From contig VBFH01000030.1 in NCBI GenBank assembly GCA_005883575.1, positions 105,001 through 169,000 of the forward strand: a stretch of DNA of 64,000 bases. Direction: 5' to 3'. The notes beneath the pieces were generated by a model. That model made no database searches, was not told the DNA's origin, and was given only the letters and a program-made list of their open reading frames with translations. This DNA is from Chloroflexota bacterium. GTDB taxonomy: Bacteria; Chloroflexota; Dormibacteria; Dormibacterales; Dormibacteraceae. This document shows positions 35,185-44,233 of this stretch, piece after piece (positions within the stretch are counted from its first letter, which is position 1; every line of letters begins with the position of its first letter). Position numbers and translations under genes: made by a program.

Positions 35185-38100
35185 AGCGATTCGGTGAGCT
35201 CTTCTTGCGGTGGTTCGGCCTGGCCGGATTGCCTGCGGAGGAGCGCGGTGATCTCGGTTTCCTCGACCGGACGGCCGACAAGGAATCCCTGCGCCGCGTC
35301 GCAGCCGGCCTCGAGCAGCACGGCTTCGGCCATCCGGTCCTGGAGGCCTTCTGCGACCACACGCAGCCCGAGGTTGTGGCCCAGACCGACCGCCGACCGG
35401 ACGATCGCACCCGAGTCCGGGTCCGACGCAAGGGCCGACACGAACGAGCGGTCGATCTTGATCTCGTGGACTGGAAGGCGCATCAGATAAAGGAGAGACG
35501 AGTAGCCCGTGCCGAAGTCGTCGAGTGCGATGCGCACGCCGATATCGTGGAGCCGGTGCAGCGCCTTGGCCGCCGCCGCCGCCATCGCGACGCCTTCGGT
35601 GAGCTCGAGGGTCAGGCGGTTGGGCTCGACCTTGAAGTTGCCGAGCGCACGGGCGACCATCTCCTCGAGCGAGTGGTCTTCGATGTTGCGAGGAGACACG
35701 TTCAGGGAGACCGAGACGTCGATGCCCTCAGCCAACCACTTGCACAGCTGCTCCAGGGCCGTGTCGATCACCCAGGCAGTGAGCGGATGGATGATTCCGG
35801 TCTCCTCGGCCATCGGGATGAAGCGATCCGGAGGCATCAGGCCTTCGCGCGGGTGGTTCCAGCGGACGAGCGCCTCGACCACGCGGACGGCGCCGGTGGC
35901 GAGCGTGACCTGCGGCTGGTAGTGCAGCACGAGCTCGCCCTGAGGGATGGAGCGCCGCAGCTCCCCAGCCAGACCCGTCCGGCGGAGCGTCTGGGTCTCA
36001 TGCTCAGGTTGGTAAAGGGCGAACCCGCCGCCCGAGCGTTTCGCGACGTACATGGCGACGTCGGCTCGGCGCAAGAGCGTGCTCGGGTCGTCCCCGTGTA
36101 CGGGGTACATCGCGATCCCGATCGACGCGCCGGTCTCCACCATCTGGTCGGCGATCGCAAACGGGCCCTCGAGCGACGCGAGAATCTTCTTCGCGGTCCC
36201 GGTCACGTCCTCGGGATGCCTCGCGTCGGTCGTCAAGACCGCGAACTCGTCGCCCCCCAGCCGCGCGACGGTGTCGGTTGCGCGCAGCACCCCGCGCAGG
36301 CGCGCCGTGACCTCCTGCAGCAAGCTGTCGCCACGGTCGTGCCCGAGCGCGTCGTTGATGTCTTTGAAGCGGTCGAGGTCGAGAAGCAGGACGCCGAACA
36401 TCTTCTGGTTGCGGCGCGCGGCCAGCAGCGCCTGGCGCAAGCGGTCGCCGAACAGGCTGCGGTTCGGCAGCCCGGTCAGCGCGTCATGCAGCGCCTGGTA
36501 CTCGAGCGCGTCGGTGTGGGCCTTACGCTCCGAGATGTCACGAAGCGTGGCGATGAAGAGATGGCGCGAGCCGACCTGCATCGAACTGACGACGAACTCG
36601 AGCGGGAACAGGCTGCCGTTCTTGCGCTTGCCCATGGTCTCGTGTGCACCGCTCACGGGGATGTCCATCGACAACCTCCGCTGCAGGTAGTTGTCGAAGG
36701 CGCTGCGATGGGTGGTCGCGATCAGGATGTTTGCCTGCTCGCCAACCAGTTCCTGGTCGATGTAGCCAAAGAGCTTGCCGACCGCCGGATTCGCTGAATC
36801 GATGACGCCGCCCTGGTCGATCGTCGCCAGACCGTCGGACACGTTGTCGAGCACCGACCGCATCCGCTTCTCGCTTTCCTGGAGCGCGAGCTCCGCGCGC
36901 TTGCGTTCGACGAACTCACCGATCTGCGAACCGACGTCGTTCATCACGGCGACCAGTCCGTCGTCAAGGTCGCGGGCGGCCCACGTGTGCAGCGAGATCA
37001 TGCCGACCACGCGCCGGCCGCTGCGCACCGGAAATCCGACGATGCCGTGTAGCCCGGACGCGACCGCGGCGGCGGCGCGGGGCGACGTGTCGCCCGTCAG
37101 GTCGGGCATGGCGATTGGCTTGCCCGCCTCCCAAACACGTCCCGCCAATCCCTCACCACGCCGGTAAGCCTGGTTGGCGGCCGTGGCCTCGAACGCGCTG
37201 GTGTCGCGGCCAGGCCGCTTCCAGGACGTGGAGAAATGCATCGCCTCGCGGTCGGCGTCGACCTCCCAGTACTCGGCGAGCTCCCAGTCGAGCATCCGGC
37301 ACAGGCCTTCGAGGACGCTGAGCGCCGCCTTCTCCCAACCAGGCGAGGTGACGAGCGCCTGCGTGACCGCGAACCTGGCTGCCTGCAAGACCTCGGCGCG
37401 CTTCCGGTCGCGAATATCGACCGCGACCGTCTGGAAGTAGTTCGGCCGCTGGTCGGCGCCGCGAACCAGACGCATCGTCAGGTCGACCCACACGTGCTCG
37501 CCGTCTTTGCGCGTGTAGCGCTTCTCGATCCGGCAGCCCTCCTCCTCGCCGGCAAGCATGGTGTGCATCGCGTCCTGCATCGCGGCGACGTCGTCCGGGT
37601 GCGTGATGTCGAGCACGGAGAGTGTCCGCAGCTCAGTGTCGCTGTAGCCGACGAGCTCGCAGAACGCGGGGTTGACGGTCGTGATGTGGCCATCCAGGCT
37701 TGCGAACGCCATTCCCGCCTGCGCTTGCTGGAACAGCGTGCGGAAGCGAGTCTCGCTCTCGCTCTCGGCCGCCTCCGCGCGCAGCTTTTCAGTGACGTCG
37801 CTTACGAGCGTCAGCAGCTGATCCCGTCGGGTAGCGACCCCGTGGATCGCAACTTCGACGTCCACCCGGCGGCCGCCCTTGGCGATCAGCGCCGACACGT
37901 AGCGCGCCGGCGCGTCGCCACCCGATAGCCGCCGCGACAGGTTGGTGGCGAGGCGCTCCCGCTCTTCCGGCGGGGCCAGGTCGATCAGGGAAGGCATGCC
38001 GGCCAGCTCCTCGCGCGTGTACCCGGTGAGGCGCAGGTAGGCGTCGTTGCCTACGACGAACCGCCCGTTTTCGGTGATCACCAGGCCTTCGCCGAGGTCG

Positions 38101-38741
38101 CTCAGCGTCGCCAGCAATGAGCTCTGCCTCTCCACCTGGATGCCGAGGTCGCGTTCCACCGTGCGCCTCGTTAGGATGGCGAGGATCCCGAGTCCGGCCA
38201 GCACCAGAGTCCAGATGACGACGGCGGTCACCGAGACCATGAGCTGGGTGACCGCGTAGATCCAGAGCAGGCCAAGACCGACCATCGCGACTGCGAAGAC
38301 GTAGCCGAAATGGCGGGAGTGGAGCCGGACGTCGAACTGCAGGAAGACCGCCGCGAAGCTGACCGCGGCCAGCGGAGGCAGGTCGTCACCCAGCCACCGT
38401 CCGGCGACGCCGAGCACTAGGACGGCCAGGAGGGCAGCTACGGCCATGATCGGCAGTTGAACCTGGAGCATGGTGGCGTATCTCGACGTCCGCACCAAGA
38501 CCGCCAAGGCGCCCAGGACGACGCCGGCGGCGATCAGGCTTTCCTCCTCCCGCAGTACGTCGGCCGGCAGGTGCGCCTGCCACAGCCGGTATGCGACCCC
38601 TCCGATGATGGCGGCGACCGCGAGGCCGTTGACCACAGGGATGTTCCATGGCCGGGATGGGCGGGGAAGCCCAACCGCGGTCCACGCCGCCCCGAACAAA
38701 GGATCGGCCGCGGGGATCGGCGCGCTCAGCTGATCAGCCAA
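35181..38741 (-). CDS. Membrane PAS-GAF-PAS-GGDEF-EAL cyclic-di-GMP enzyme
   Basis: 1186 residues. About six helices (residues 25-195) come first, then PAS domains near 205-320 and 330-450, a GAF domain near 455-620, a third PAS near 630-750, GGDEF near 765-925 and EAL near 935-1175. The GGDEF motif is intact, with an RxxD inhibitory site (RATD) five residues upstream. The EAL side keeps EALVRW, LELTE, DDFGTGYS, KIDRSFV and AEGLQD, so both synthesis and breakdown of c-di-GMP are chemically possible. It is translationally coupled to the RmlD-like gene, linking c-di-GMP to surface sugar supply. TTG start. Confidence 0.95.
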   Translation of the reverse strand: MADQLSAPIPAADPLFGAAWTAVGLPRPSRPWNIPVVNGLAVAAIIGGVAYRLWQAHLPADVLREEESLIAAGVVLGALAVLVRTSRYATMLQVQLPIMAVAALLAVLVLGVAGRWLGDDLPPLAAVSFAAVFLQFDVRLHSRHFGYVFAVAMVGLGLLWIYAVTQLMVSVTAVVIWTLVLAGLGILAILTRRTVERDLGIQVERQSSLLATLSDLGEGLVITENGRFVVGNDAYLRLTGYTREELAGMPSLIDLAPPEERERLATNLSRRLSGGDAPARYVSALIAKGGRRVDVEVAIHGVATRRDQLLTLVSDVTEKLRAEAAESESETRFRTLFQQAQAGMAFASLDGHITTVNPAFCELVGYSDTELRTLSVLDITHPDDVAAMQDAMHTMLAGEEEGCRIEKRYTRKDGEHVWVDLTMRLVRGADQRPNYFQTVAVDIRDRKRAEVLQAARFAVTQALVTSPGWEKAALSVLEGLCRMLDWELAEYWEVDADREAMHFSTSWKRPGRDTSAFEATAANQAYRRGEGLAGRVWEAGKPIAMPDLTGDTSPRAAAAVASGLHGIVGFPVRSGRRVVGMISLHTWAARDLDDGLVAVMNDVGSQIGEFVERKRAELALQESEKRMRSVLDNVSDGLATIDQGGVIDSANPAVGKLFGYIDQELVGEQANILIATTHRSAFDNYLQRRLSMDIPVSGAHETMGKRKNGSLFPLEFVVSSMQVGSRHLFIATLRDISERKAHTDALEYQALHDALTGLPNRSLFGDRLRQALLAARRNQKMFGVLLLDLDRFKDINDALGHDRGDSLLQEVTARLRGVLRATDTVARLGGDEFAVLTTDARHPEDVTGTAKKILASLEGPFAIADQMVETGASIGIAMYPVHGDDPSTLLRRADVAMYVAKRSGGGFALYQPEHETQTLRRTGLAGELRRSIPQGELVLHYQPQVTLATGAVRVVEALVRWNHPREGLMPPDRFIPMAEETGIIHPLTAWVIDTALEQLCKWLAEGIDVSVSLNVSPRNIEDHSLEEMVARALGNFKVEPNRLTLELTEGVAMAAAAAKALHRLHDIGVRIALDDFGTGYSSLLYLMRLPVHEIKIDRSFVSALASDPDSGAIVRSAVGLGHNLGLRVVAEGLQDRMAEAVLLEAGCDAAQGFLVGRPVEETEITALLRRQSGQAEPPQEELTESL

Positions 38742-38806
38742 TTTCGAAGAAAGATAACGGTCGGGACCGGAATATGAGTTCAGACCGGCGCCGCCCGGGC
38801 GCCGGA

Positions 38807-39097
38807 TTACTTGCTGGTTTTGGCCTGGGGGCGCTGGGGGACCGTCCGCTTGAGGGGCGGCCGGCGACCCGCGTGGAGTGGATTCACCTTCTCGCCGTCG
38901 CCGTCCTTGGCCGCTCGGCGACCGGCCGTCGCGTGGAGGGTTCGCAGCTTGGCAAGGCGCTCCTTTTTGGCCGCGAGGGCGGTCTTCAGGGCTTCCGAAA
39001 GCTGGGTGTCGTTCATGGGTACAACCCGGAGCCGAGCCTCCAGCTCCAGGACCTCAACTTCGGCCCGGGTCAGTTCCAGATCGATGGTTTTGGACAC
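38807..39097 (-). CDS. Small charged protein of unknown function
   Basis: 96 residues from a GTG preceded by GAAGAGG, so translation is likely. The first half is a predicted helix rich in Glu and Leu (LTRAEVEVLELEARLRV); the second half is strongly basic with many Lys, Arg and Pro (AKDGDGEKVNPLHAGRRPP). I recognise no family. It stands alone between dnaJ and the c-di-GMP enzyme. A short inverted repeat, GGTTCA...TGAACC, lies just upstream (39116-39134). Confidence 0.6.
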   Translation of the reverse strand: MSKTIDLELTRAEVEVLELEARLRVVPMNDTQLSEALKTALAAKKERLAKLRTLHATAGRRAAKDGDGEKVNPLHAGRRPPLKRTVPQRPQAKTSK

Positions 39098-39176
39098 TGT
39101 ATTCCTCTTCTATACGGTTCAAAGCTACTGAACCTCATAACTACCCCGCAAGAGCTCAAGTTATGCCGTCGGGGCT

Positions 39177-40295
39177 TCAGTCGAGCGAAATCGCGTCCCG
39201 CAGCTTGTCGAAGAACCCCTTGGAAACCTTCTCAGGCTTGCCCGTCAGGCCCCCGACCTTGCGCAGCAGCGCCTTCTGCTCCGGGTTGAGGTCTTTCGGC
39301 ACGACCACCTGCACGACCACGTACTGGTCTCCGCGCCGCCCGCCGCGAACATCAGGCATGCCGCGCCCCTGCATCCGGAACGATTGCCCGTGCTGCGTGC
39401 CGGCGGGGATGGCGATCTCGACCGGGCCCTCGATGGTCGGGATCTCGATCCGGTCGCCCAGCGCGGCCTGGACCATGTTGACGCGCAGCTCGAACACGAT
39501 GTCCTGCTCATGGCGTGCAAGCTGCGCGTGTGGCTTGACTCGCAGCACGACGTAGAGGTCTCCGGCCGGCCCGCCGCGGACGCCGGCCTCGCCTTCCCCG
39601 CTGATCCGAATCTGTGAGCCCATGTCCACGCCGGCAGGAATCTTCACCGAGAGACGCCTGGTCTTCTGGACGCGGCCCTGTCCCCGACAGATCGAGCACG
39701 GGTTCTTCAGGATCCGGCCGGCGCCGCCGCAGGTCGGGCACGTGGCGGTCGTCACCACCTGGCCGAAAAATGACTGGGCCGCGCGTCGGATCTGGCCCGA
39801 GCCACCGCATCCCGGACACGTCTCCTGGCCTGACCCAGGCTCGGCGCCGCTGCCGGAACAGTGGTCGCACGTCGCCATCCGGGGCACGTCGATCTGCTTT
39901 TCGACGCCGGTGAACGACTCCTCGAACGTGATCGTCAGGTCGTAGCGAAGGTCGTCGCCGCGGTTCGATCGCTCGCGCCGGCCGCGCGCGCCGAAGCCGC
40001 CGCCGAAGAACGTGTCGAAGATGTCCGCGAACGGCATGTCGGAGAAATCGACCGCCGGCCCGCCGGCGCCCACCGCCGAATGGCCGAAGAGGTCGTAGCT
40101 CCGGCGCCGGTCCGGGTCGGAGAGGACGGCGTAGGCCTCGCTCGCCTCCTTGAAACGCACCGCTGCGGCGGCATCATCCGGGTTGCGGTCGGGGTGCGAG
40201 TCCATCGCGATCTTGCGAAAGGCCCGCTTGAGCTCCTCCGGCGATGCCTGCCGGGCAACACCGAGCACCTCGTAGTAGTCGCGCTTGACCGCCAC
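39177..40295 (-). CDS. dnaJ: Chaperone protein DnaJ
   Basis: 372 residues, standard full-length type I DnaJ. The J domain has the HPD motif (DSHPDRNP), a Gly/Phe-rich stretch follows (TFFGGGFGARG), and four CxxCxGxG zinc repeats (CDHCSGSG, CPGCGGSG, CPTCGGAG, CSICRGQG) precede the C-terminal substrate domains. It delivers substrates to DnaK. GTG start 10 bases after the grpE stop. dnaK itself is missing from this operon. Confidence 0.98.
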   Translation of the reverse strand: MAVKRDYYEVLGVARQASPEELKRAFRKIAMDSHPDRNPDDAAAAVRFKEASEAYAVLSDPDRRRSYDLFGHSAVGAGGPAVDFSDMPFADIFDTFFGGGFGARGRRERSNRGDDLRYDLTITFEESFTGVEKQIDVPRMATCDHCSGSGAEPGSGQETCPGCGGSGQIRRAAQSFFGQVVTTATCPTCGGAGRILKNPCSICRGQGRVQKTRRLSVKIPAGVDMGSQIRISGEGEAGVRGGPAGDLYVVLRVKPHAQLARHEQDIVFELRVNMVQAALGDRIEIPTIEGPVEIAIPAGTQHGQSFRMQGRGMPDVRGGRRGDQYVVVQVVVPKDLNPEQKALLRKVGGLTGKPEKVSKGFFDKLRDAISLD

Positions 40296-40305
40296 TATTC
40301 GCTAG

Positions 40306-40857
40306 TCAGGATTCGTCGTCTTCTGTCGGCTGGGACGGACGCCGAGAGACCTTGACCAGCGCCGGCCTGACGACCCGGTCGCGCACGCGATATCCGCGGC
40401 GAAGCTCGGACACGACGGTGTCCTCGGGGTGCTCGGTCGACTCCTCGTGGCCCACCGCCTCGTGCAGCTTCGGATCAAAGCGCTCGCCCACGGCTTCGAT
40501 CGGCTGCAGCCCGTGCGTGCCCAGCGCCTCCTCGAGCTTGCGCACGCTGAGCTCGAGGCCCTTGATCCACGATTCGTCGACGCCGGCGGGCTTGTGGTCG
40601 AGGACGTTCTGGAGGTCGTCGAGCACCGGCAGGAGGCGGTGGATGAGCTCCGCGGACGCGTGCTGGATCGTCTCCAGCTGCTCCTGCCGCATGCGCTTTT
40701 TGTAGTTGTCGAAGTCGGCCGCCAGCCGAAGGTGCCTGTCTTTCGCCTCCGCCAGAGCCGACTCCAGCTCGGCGATCTTGCCCTCCATCAGCGTCACGCT
40801 CGCTTGCTTGAGCGCGTCGCCTTCGCCCCGCTCGTGCGGATGCTTGCGAGTGGTCAT
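40306..40857 (-). CDS. grpE: Nucleotide exchange factor GrpE
   Basis: 183 residues. A long N-terminal coiled coil is followed by the conserved RLAADFDNYKKRMRQE and the C-terminal beta domain (ERFDPKLHEAVGHEES). It drives ADP release from DnaK. ATG start, 31 bases after hrcA. The order hrcA-grpE-dnaJ is the usual heat-shock operon minus dnaK. Confidence 0.97.
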   Translation of the reverse strand: MTTRKHPHERGEGDALKQASVTLMEGKIAELESALAEAKDRHLRLAADFDNYKKRMRQEQLETIQHASAELIHRLLPVLDDLQNVLDHKPAGVDESWIKGLELSVRKLEEALGTHGLQPIEAVGERFDPKLHEAVGHEESTEHPEDTVVSELRRGYRVRDRVVRPALVKVSRRPSQPTEDDES

Positions 40858-40888
40858 CGGTCTCTTGATACCGCGTGGGGCTGCGAGA

Positions 40889-41905
40889 TCAAACGCCCAG
40901 CTCCGCCATGCGGTCGCTGGCGCTCCTGGCCACGGCCTGAAGGCGCGCCACCGTCTGGCTGTACGCCATGCGGGTCGGACCCACCACCCCGAGCACGCCC
41001 TTGAGCCGCTCCGACGGTCCGTAGCTCGTGAGCACGACCGCGCAGCCCTGCAGCCGGCTCGAGGTGTTCTCCGAGCCGATGACGATCTGGAGGTCGGAAT
41101 CGCCGATGAGCTGCCGCAGCAGCACAGTCAGATAGCGCGTCTCCTCCAGCACCTCCAGCACCTGGTGCACCCGCGACGACTCGGCGAACTCCGGCTGCCG
41201 CAGCAGGTTGCGCACGCCGTCGTGGACGACCAGGTTTTCAGAGCCCTTCTCGTACACGTCAAGCACGGCGATGACGCGACCGAGGAGCTCCTTCTCCAGG
41301 CCGAGCGGCGCGGATTCATAATGCCGACGCGCCTCATCGCTTGCCCTTCCCGCGATGGAGGCGTTGAGCCGCGCGGCCAGCCGCGTCAGCTGGGCCTGGG
41401 TGGCGGGCTGCGTCGTGTTGACCACCTGCTGGCGGAGCAGGTTGCCCTCGAGGAGAAGGATCAGCAGCACCTCTTTGGGCTCTAAAGACACGAGGTCGAC
41501 GTGCTTGATCCGGGCCAGAGCGCCCTGCGGTGCGCTCGCCACCGAGGCGTTGCGCGTGACCTCGGCCAGGGTCATCGCCACCCTTTCGACCATTCCCTCC
41601 ACGTCCGCAGGCGCGGTCCGCACCTCGTCCTGGATGTACGCCTTGACGCGGTCGGGGATCGGCTCCAGGTCCATCAGGAAATCGACGAAGTAGCGGTAGC
41701 CCGAATCGGTCGGGACACGGCCGGCCGAGGTATGGGGCTGCGTCAGGTACCCGAGGTCGGCCAGGTCGGCAAGCTCGCTGCGGATGGTCGCCGAGGACAG
41801 GTTGACGAAGTACCGAGTCTGCAGCGCCTGCGAGCCGACGGGCACGGCACTGGTCGTGAACTCCTGGACGACCGCCCGCAGGATCGCCTGCTTTCTGTTC
41901 TCCAT
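40889..41905 (-). CDS. hrcA: Heat-inducible transcription repressor HrcA
   Basis: 338 residues. The winged-helix N-terminus carries VPVGSQALQTRYFVNLSSAT and HTSAGRVPTDSGYRYFVD, the family signatures, and the GAF-like dimerisation domain follows. It represses its own operon by binding CIRCE, found directly upstream. ATG start at 41905; first gene of hrcA-grpE-dnaJ. Confidence 0.97.
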   Translation of the reverse strand: MENRKQAILRAVVQEFTTSAVPVGSQALQTRYFVNLSSATIRSELADLADLGYLTQPHTSAGRVPTDSGYRYFVDFLMDLEPIPDRVKAYIQDEVRTAPADVEGMVERVAMTLAEVTRNASVASAPQGALARIKHVDLVSLEPKEVLLILLLEGNLLRQQVVNTTQPATQAQLTRLAARLNASIAGRASDEARRHYESAPLGLEKELLGRVIAVLDVYEKGSENLVVHDGVRNLLRQPEFAESSRVHQVLEVLEETRYLTVLLRQLIGDSDLQIVIGSENTSSRLQGCAVVLTSYGPSERLKGVLGVVGPTRMAYSQTVARLQAVARSASDRMAELGV

Positions 41906-41911
41906 CTCGTT

Positions 41912-41938
41912 TCAGCACTCTCGGCCGGAGAGTGCTAA
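41912..41938 (-). promoter_or_regulatory. CIRCE operator (HrcA-binding site)
   Basis: TCAGCACTC, nine bases, GAGTGCTAA: one mismatch from the consensus TTAGCACTC-N9-GAGTGCTAA. It lies six bases upstream of the hrcA ATG, so in the transcript it would also cover the region where a ribosome-binding site is expected. HrcA binding here should shut off hrcA-grpE-dnaJ until heat stress. Confidence 0.95.
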
Positions 41939-41963
41939 CCAGGGTACCGCGTGGGCGGAGGTT

Positions 41964-42284
41964 CTAGCTGCCGGAAGCCTTTGGAGTCGAGGCCGGCGCC
42001 TGGGCAGGCAGCGGCGCCGAGCAGCTGCCGTTCTTGCCGAGGTCGCTCTTTGCGATCCCGCCGACGTATGCGCCGCCCTTCTTGGAGTGGGCGGCCTGAG
42101 ACACGTAAAAACCGTGGTTGCACGGGTGAGCCTTCTGGCCGGCCTGGGCCGCGGCGACCGGAACGACCGAGACCGAGGCTCGCCTGGCGATGAGCTGCCC
42201 GGCGAAAACGAGATCCCCCAGGACCAGCAAGGCGATGATCGCCACCAGCAACGCCTTCCCGCCACGCATCCGAACCAGGCTCAT
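41964..42284 (-). CDS. Membrane-anchored small secreted protein, unknown
   Basis: 106 residues. One N-terminal membrane helix (ALLVAIIALLVLGDLVFAG) anchors a small extracytoplasmic part with two cysteines (residues about 55 and 88), enough for one disulfide, and an Ala/Pro/Ser tail. No family recognised. It follows hemW in the same direction and precedes the CIRCE operator. Confidence 0.6.
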   Translation of the reverse strand: MSLVRMRGGKALLVAIIALLVLGDLVFAGQLIARRASVSVVPVAAAQAGQKAHPCNHGFYVSQAAHSKKGGAYVGGIAKSDLGKNGSCSAPLPAQAPASTPKASGS

Positions 42285-42326
42285 CGAAAATCTAACGCAC
42301 CGGAGCCGAGCCGGGTTCGCGTGGGC

Positions 42327-43442
42327 TCAAAGCACGGCCAGCGCGATCTGGTTGTGCAGGTCGAGCCCGCGCCTGGTGGGCGAGACCCGGCCGCTGACCC
42401 GCTGGATCAGGCCTGCGCGCTCCAGCTTTACGAGCTCGCCGTCGAAGCCGGACGGCGCGACCATGCCGTCGGTGGTTCGGAGTCCGAGCATCAAGGACTC
42501 GGCGGCCGCCTTCCGCGGCTCCAGCTCCTCTCCATCGGCTTTGGTCGTGGGCGCGGCTGCGATGTACTCGCGTGGTCGGGCGACGTTCCACCACCGCCAC
42601 GCCGTGGCGCCGTCGGTCGCGTAAGAGTGGGCGCCCGCCCCCGCGCCGTAGACGGGCCGGCATCGCCAGTACGCCTGGTTGTGCCGGGACTCAAAACCGG
42701 CTCGGGCCCAGTTCGATACCTCGTAGCGGCGAAAGCCCGCGGCCGCGAGCTCCACGCACGCGGCGTCGAGCTGATCCCATTGGAGGTCGGCGTCGACCTC
42801 GGGCACACGGCCCTCGGCGCGGCGCCGATAGAGAAGGGTGCCTTCTTCGAACGAGAGGCAATAGGTGGACACATGGTCGGGGTCGAGCGCGACCGCGCGG
42901 CCCAGCGTGTCCAGCCACGTTGCCTTGCTCTGGTATGGGACGGCGTAGATCAAATCGATGCTGATGTTGCGCACGCCCATCGCTCGGGCGAGGGCAAATG
43001 CACGCGTCGCCTGGGAAGCGTCGGTCCTGCGCTCCAGCACCGCGAGCGCTTTCGGGTCGAAGCCCTGCACGCCCAGGCTCAGCCGGTTGACGCCGCCATC
43101 CAGCCAGGAGGCGATCTTCGCCTCATCGGTGCTCGCGGGGTTGGCTTCCAGGGTGACCTCGGCGTCGGGAGCGACGTTGAACGTGCCGCGGATGAAGGCG
43201 AGCAGGCGCGCCGCCAGGGTAGGCGGCAGCAGGCTGGGCGTGCCGCCGCCGAAGTAAACCGTCTCGAGCTGCTGAAACGGGTAGCGCTCGCGGGCGAAGA
43301 CCAGCTCGAGTTCGAGAGCATCCACATAGTCGGGCATGAGGCGGTCCATGCCTGCGTACGCGTTGAAGTCGCAGTAGCCGCACTTGTGCCTGCAGAAGGG
43401 GACATGGACGTAGAGGTGCCGGAACGGTTGAACGTCAAACAC
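42327..43442 (-). CDS. hemW: Radical SAM protein HemW (coproporphyrinogen dehydrogenase-like)
   Basis: 371 residues. The radical SAM cluster motif is CRHKCGYC near residue 17, followed by YFGGGTPSLL and the C-terminal HemW domain with SRHNQAYW. HemW is a heme-binding protein of the HemN family thought to insert heme into respiratory proteins; true HemN activity is not expected. The GTG at 43442 overlaps the end of the zinc-ribbon gene by eight bases. Confidence 0.93.
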   Translation of the reverse strand: MFDVQPFRHLYVHVPFCRHKCGYCDFNAYAGMDRLMPDYVDALELELVFARERYPFQQLETVYFGGGTPSLLPPTLAARLLAFIRGTFNVAPDAEVTLEANPASTDEAKIASWLDGGVNRLSLGVQGFDPKALAVLERRTDASQATRAFALARAMGVRNISIDLIYAVPYQSKATWLDTLGRAVALDPDHVSTYCLSFEEGTLLYRRRAEGRVPEVDADLQWDQLDAACVELAAAGFRRYEVSNWARAGFESRHNQAYWRCRPVYGAGAGAHSYATDGATAWRWWNVARPREYIAAAPTTKADGEELEPRKAAAESLMLGLRTTDGMVAPSGFDGELVKLERAGLIQRVSGRVSPTRRGLDLHNQIALAVL

Positions 43443-43758
43443 CTTTGATCGTGTAGCGCTGCCCACGGGCCGCCTCGAGCTCGCGGCGCAGATGGTCAAC
43501 CGCCTCGCGGTCGTTCGGCACGAGCTCCTTGATCCGCTGCGCCATTCTGTCTTCGACGCGCGCGATCTGCCTTCCGATCTGCTCGACGTTGGCATTCTGC
43601 GTGCGGTAGCGCTCGCGCTTGCGCCACAGGCGCGCGTGCTCCTCCCGCAGCTCGGCCACCGACCGGCGCACCTGGCAGTCGAGACACAAGCCATTGCGGG
43701 TCTGGGAGCTGGGGACCTGTTTTCCGCAATCGCGGCAGAAGATCAGGAGGGCGCTCAC
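43435..43758 (-). CDS. Zinc-ribbon coiled-coil protein, unknown function
   Basis: 107 residues. Two CxxC pairs (CRDCGK near residue 8 and CLDCQ near residue 25) form a probable zinc ribbon, followed by a long charged coiled coil. The GTG overlaps the stop of the editing-protein gene as GTGA, and its end overlaps hemW. I do not know a precise family; it is coupled to both neighbours, which supports it being real. Confidence 0.75.
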   Translation of the reverse strand: MSALLIFCRDCGKQVPSSQTRNGLCLDCQVRRSVAELREEHARLWRKRERYRTQNANVEQIGRQIARVEDRMAQRIKELVPNDREAVDHLRRELEAARGQRYTIKGV

Positions 43759-44204
43759 TTGAGGTCGATCACCACAGCATTACTCAGTTCCCGCAAACGG
43801 CCGGGTTCAATCTCGAACACCGAGTCGGGTCGCCCCGCCGCCGCCCACACCACACCGAAGCCGAGCAGGTCGCGGTCCATGAATACAGGCACCCCCGTGG
43901 CGTGGCCGAAGGGCGGGACGCCGCCGATCGAGTAGCCTGTCGCCGCCCGAGCGGCCTCCGCGTCTGCCTTCACCACCGGTTCGCCGGCGACCGCGCCCAG
44001 TCGGCGCTCGTCGAGCCGGTTTGCTCCACTCACCAACGCCACCACGGGCTTGCCGGCCGCGAGAAAGACCAGCGACTTCACGATCTGACCCAGCTCGCAG
44101 CCGACGGCCATCGCGGCGTCGCCGGCGGTGCGCGTGCCCTGCGGGAACTCTCTCACCGTCACGCCGAATGGGCTGGCCGCGAGCCAGGATTCGAAACGAT
44201 TCAC
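43755..44204 (-). CDS. YbaK/ProX-type aminoacyl-tRNA deacylase
   Basis: 149 residues of the YbaK/aminoacyl-tRNA synthetase-associated domain family. Typical are QIVKSLVFLAAGKPVVALVSG with the conserved Lys, and the glycine-rich IGGVPPFGHATG. Such proteins hydrolyse wrongly charged tRNAs (Cys- or Ala-tRNA-Pro and similar). The GTG at 44204 follows TTGAGG; the frame is open a little further up but would run into the start of the divergent gene. It leads the run with the zinc ribbon and hemW. Confidence 0.88.
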   Translation of the reverse strand: MNRFESWLAASPFGVTVREFPQGTRTAGDAAMAVGCELGQIVKSLVFLAAGKPVVALVSGANRLDERRLGAVAGEPVVKADAEAARAATGYSIGGVPPFGHATGVPVFMDRDLLGFGVVWAAAGRPDSVFEIEPGRLRELSNAVVIDLK

Positions 44205-44233
44205 AGGCCTCAACGATAGGTACTCTTCTTCGA

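Noticed and set aside
39116..39160. HAIR (HspR) element near dnaJ, suggested by a CAAGAGCTCAAG stretch
   Set aside because: It lies downstream of dnaJ, the arms do not match CTTGAGT-N7-ACTCAAG, and the operon already has a CIRCE site.
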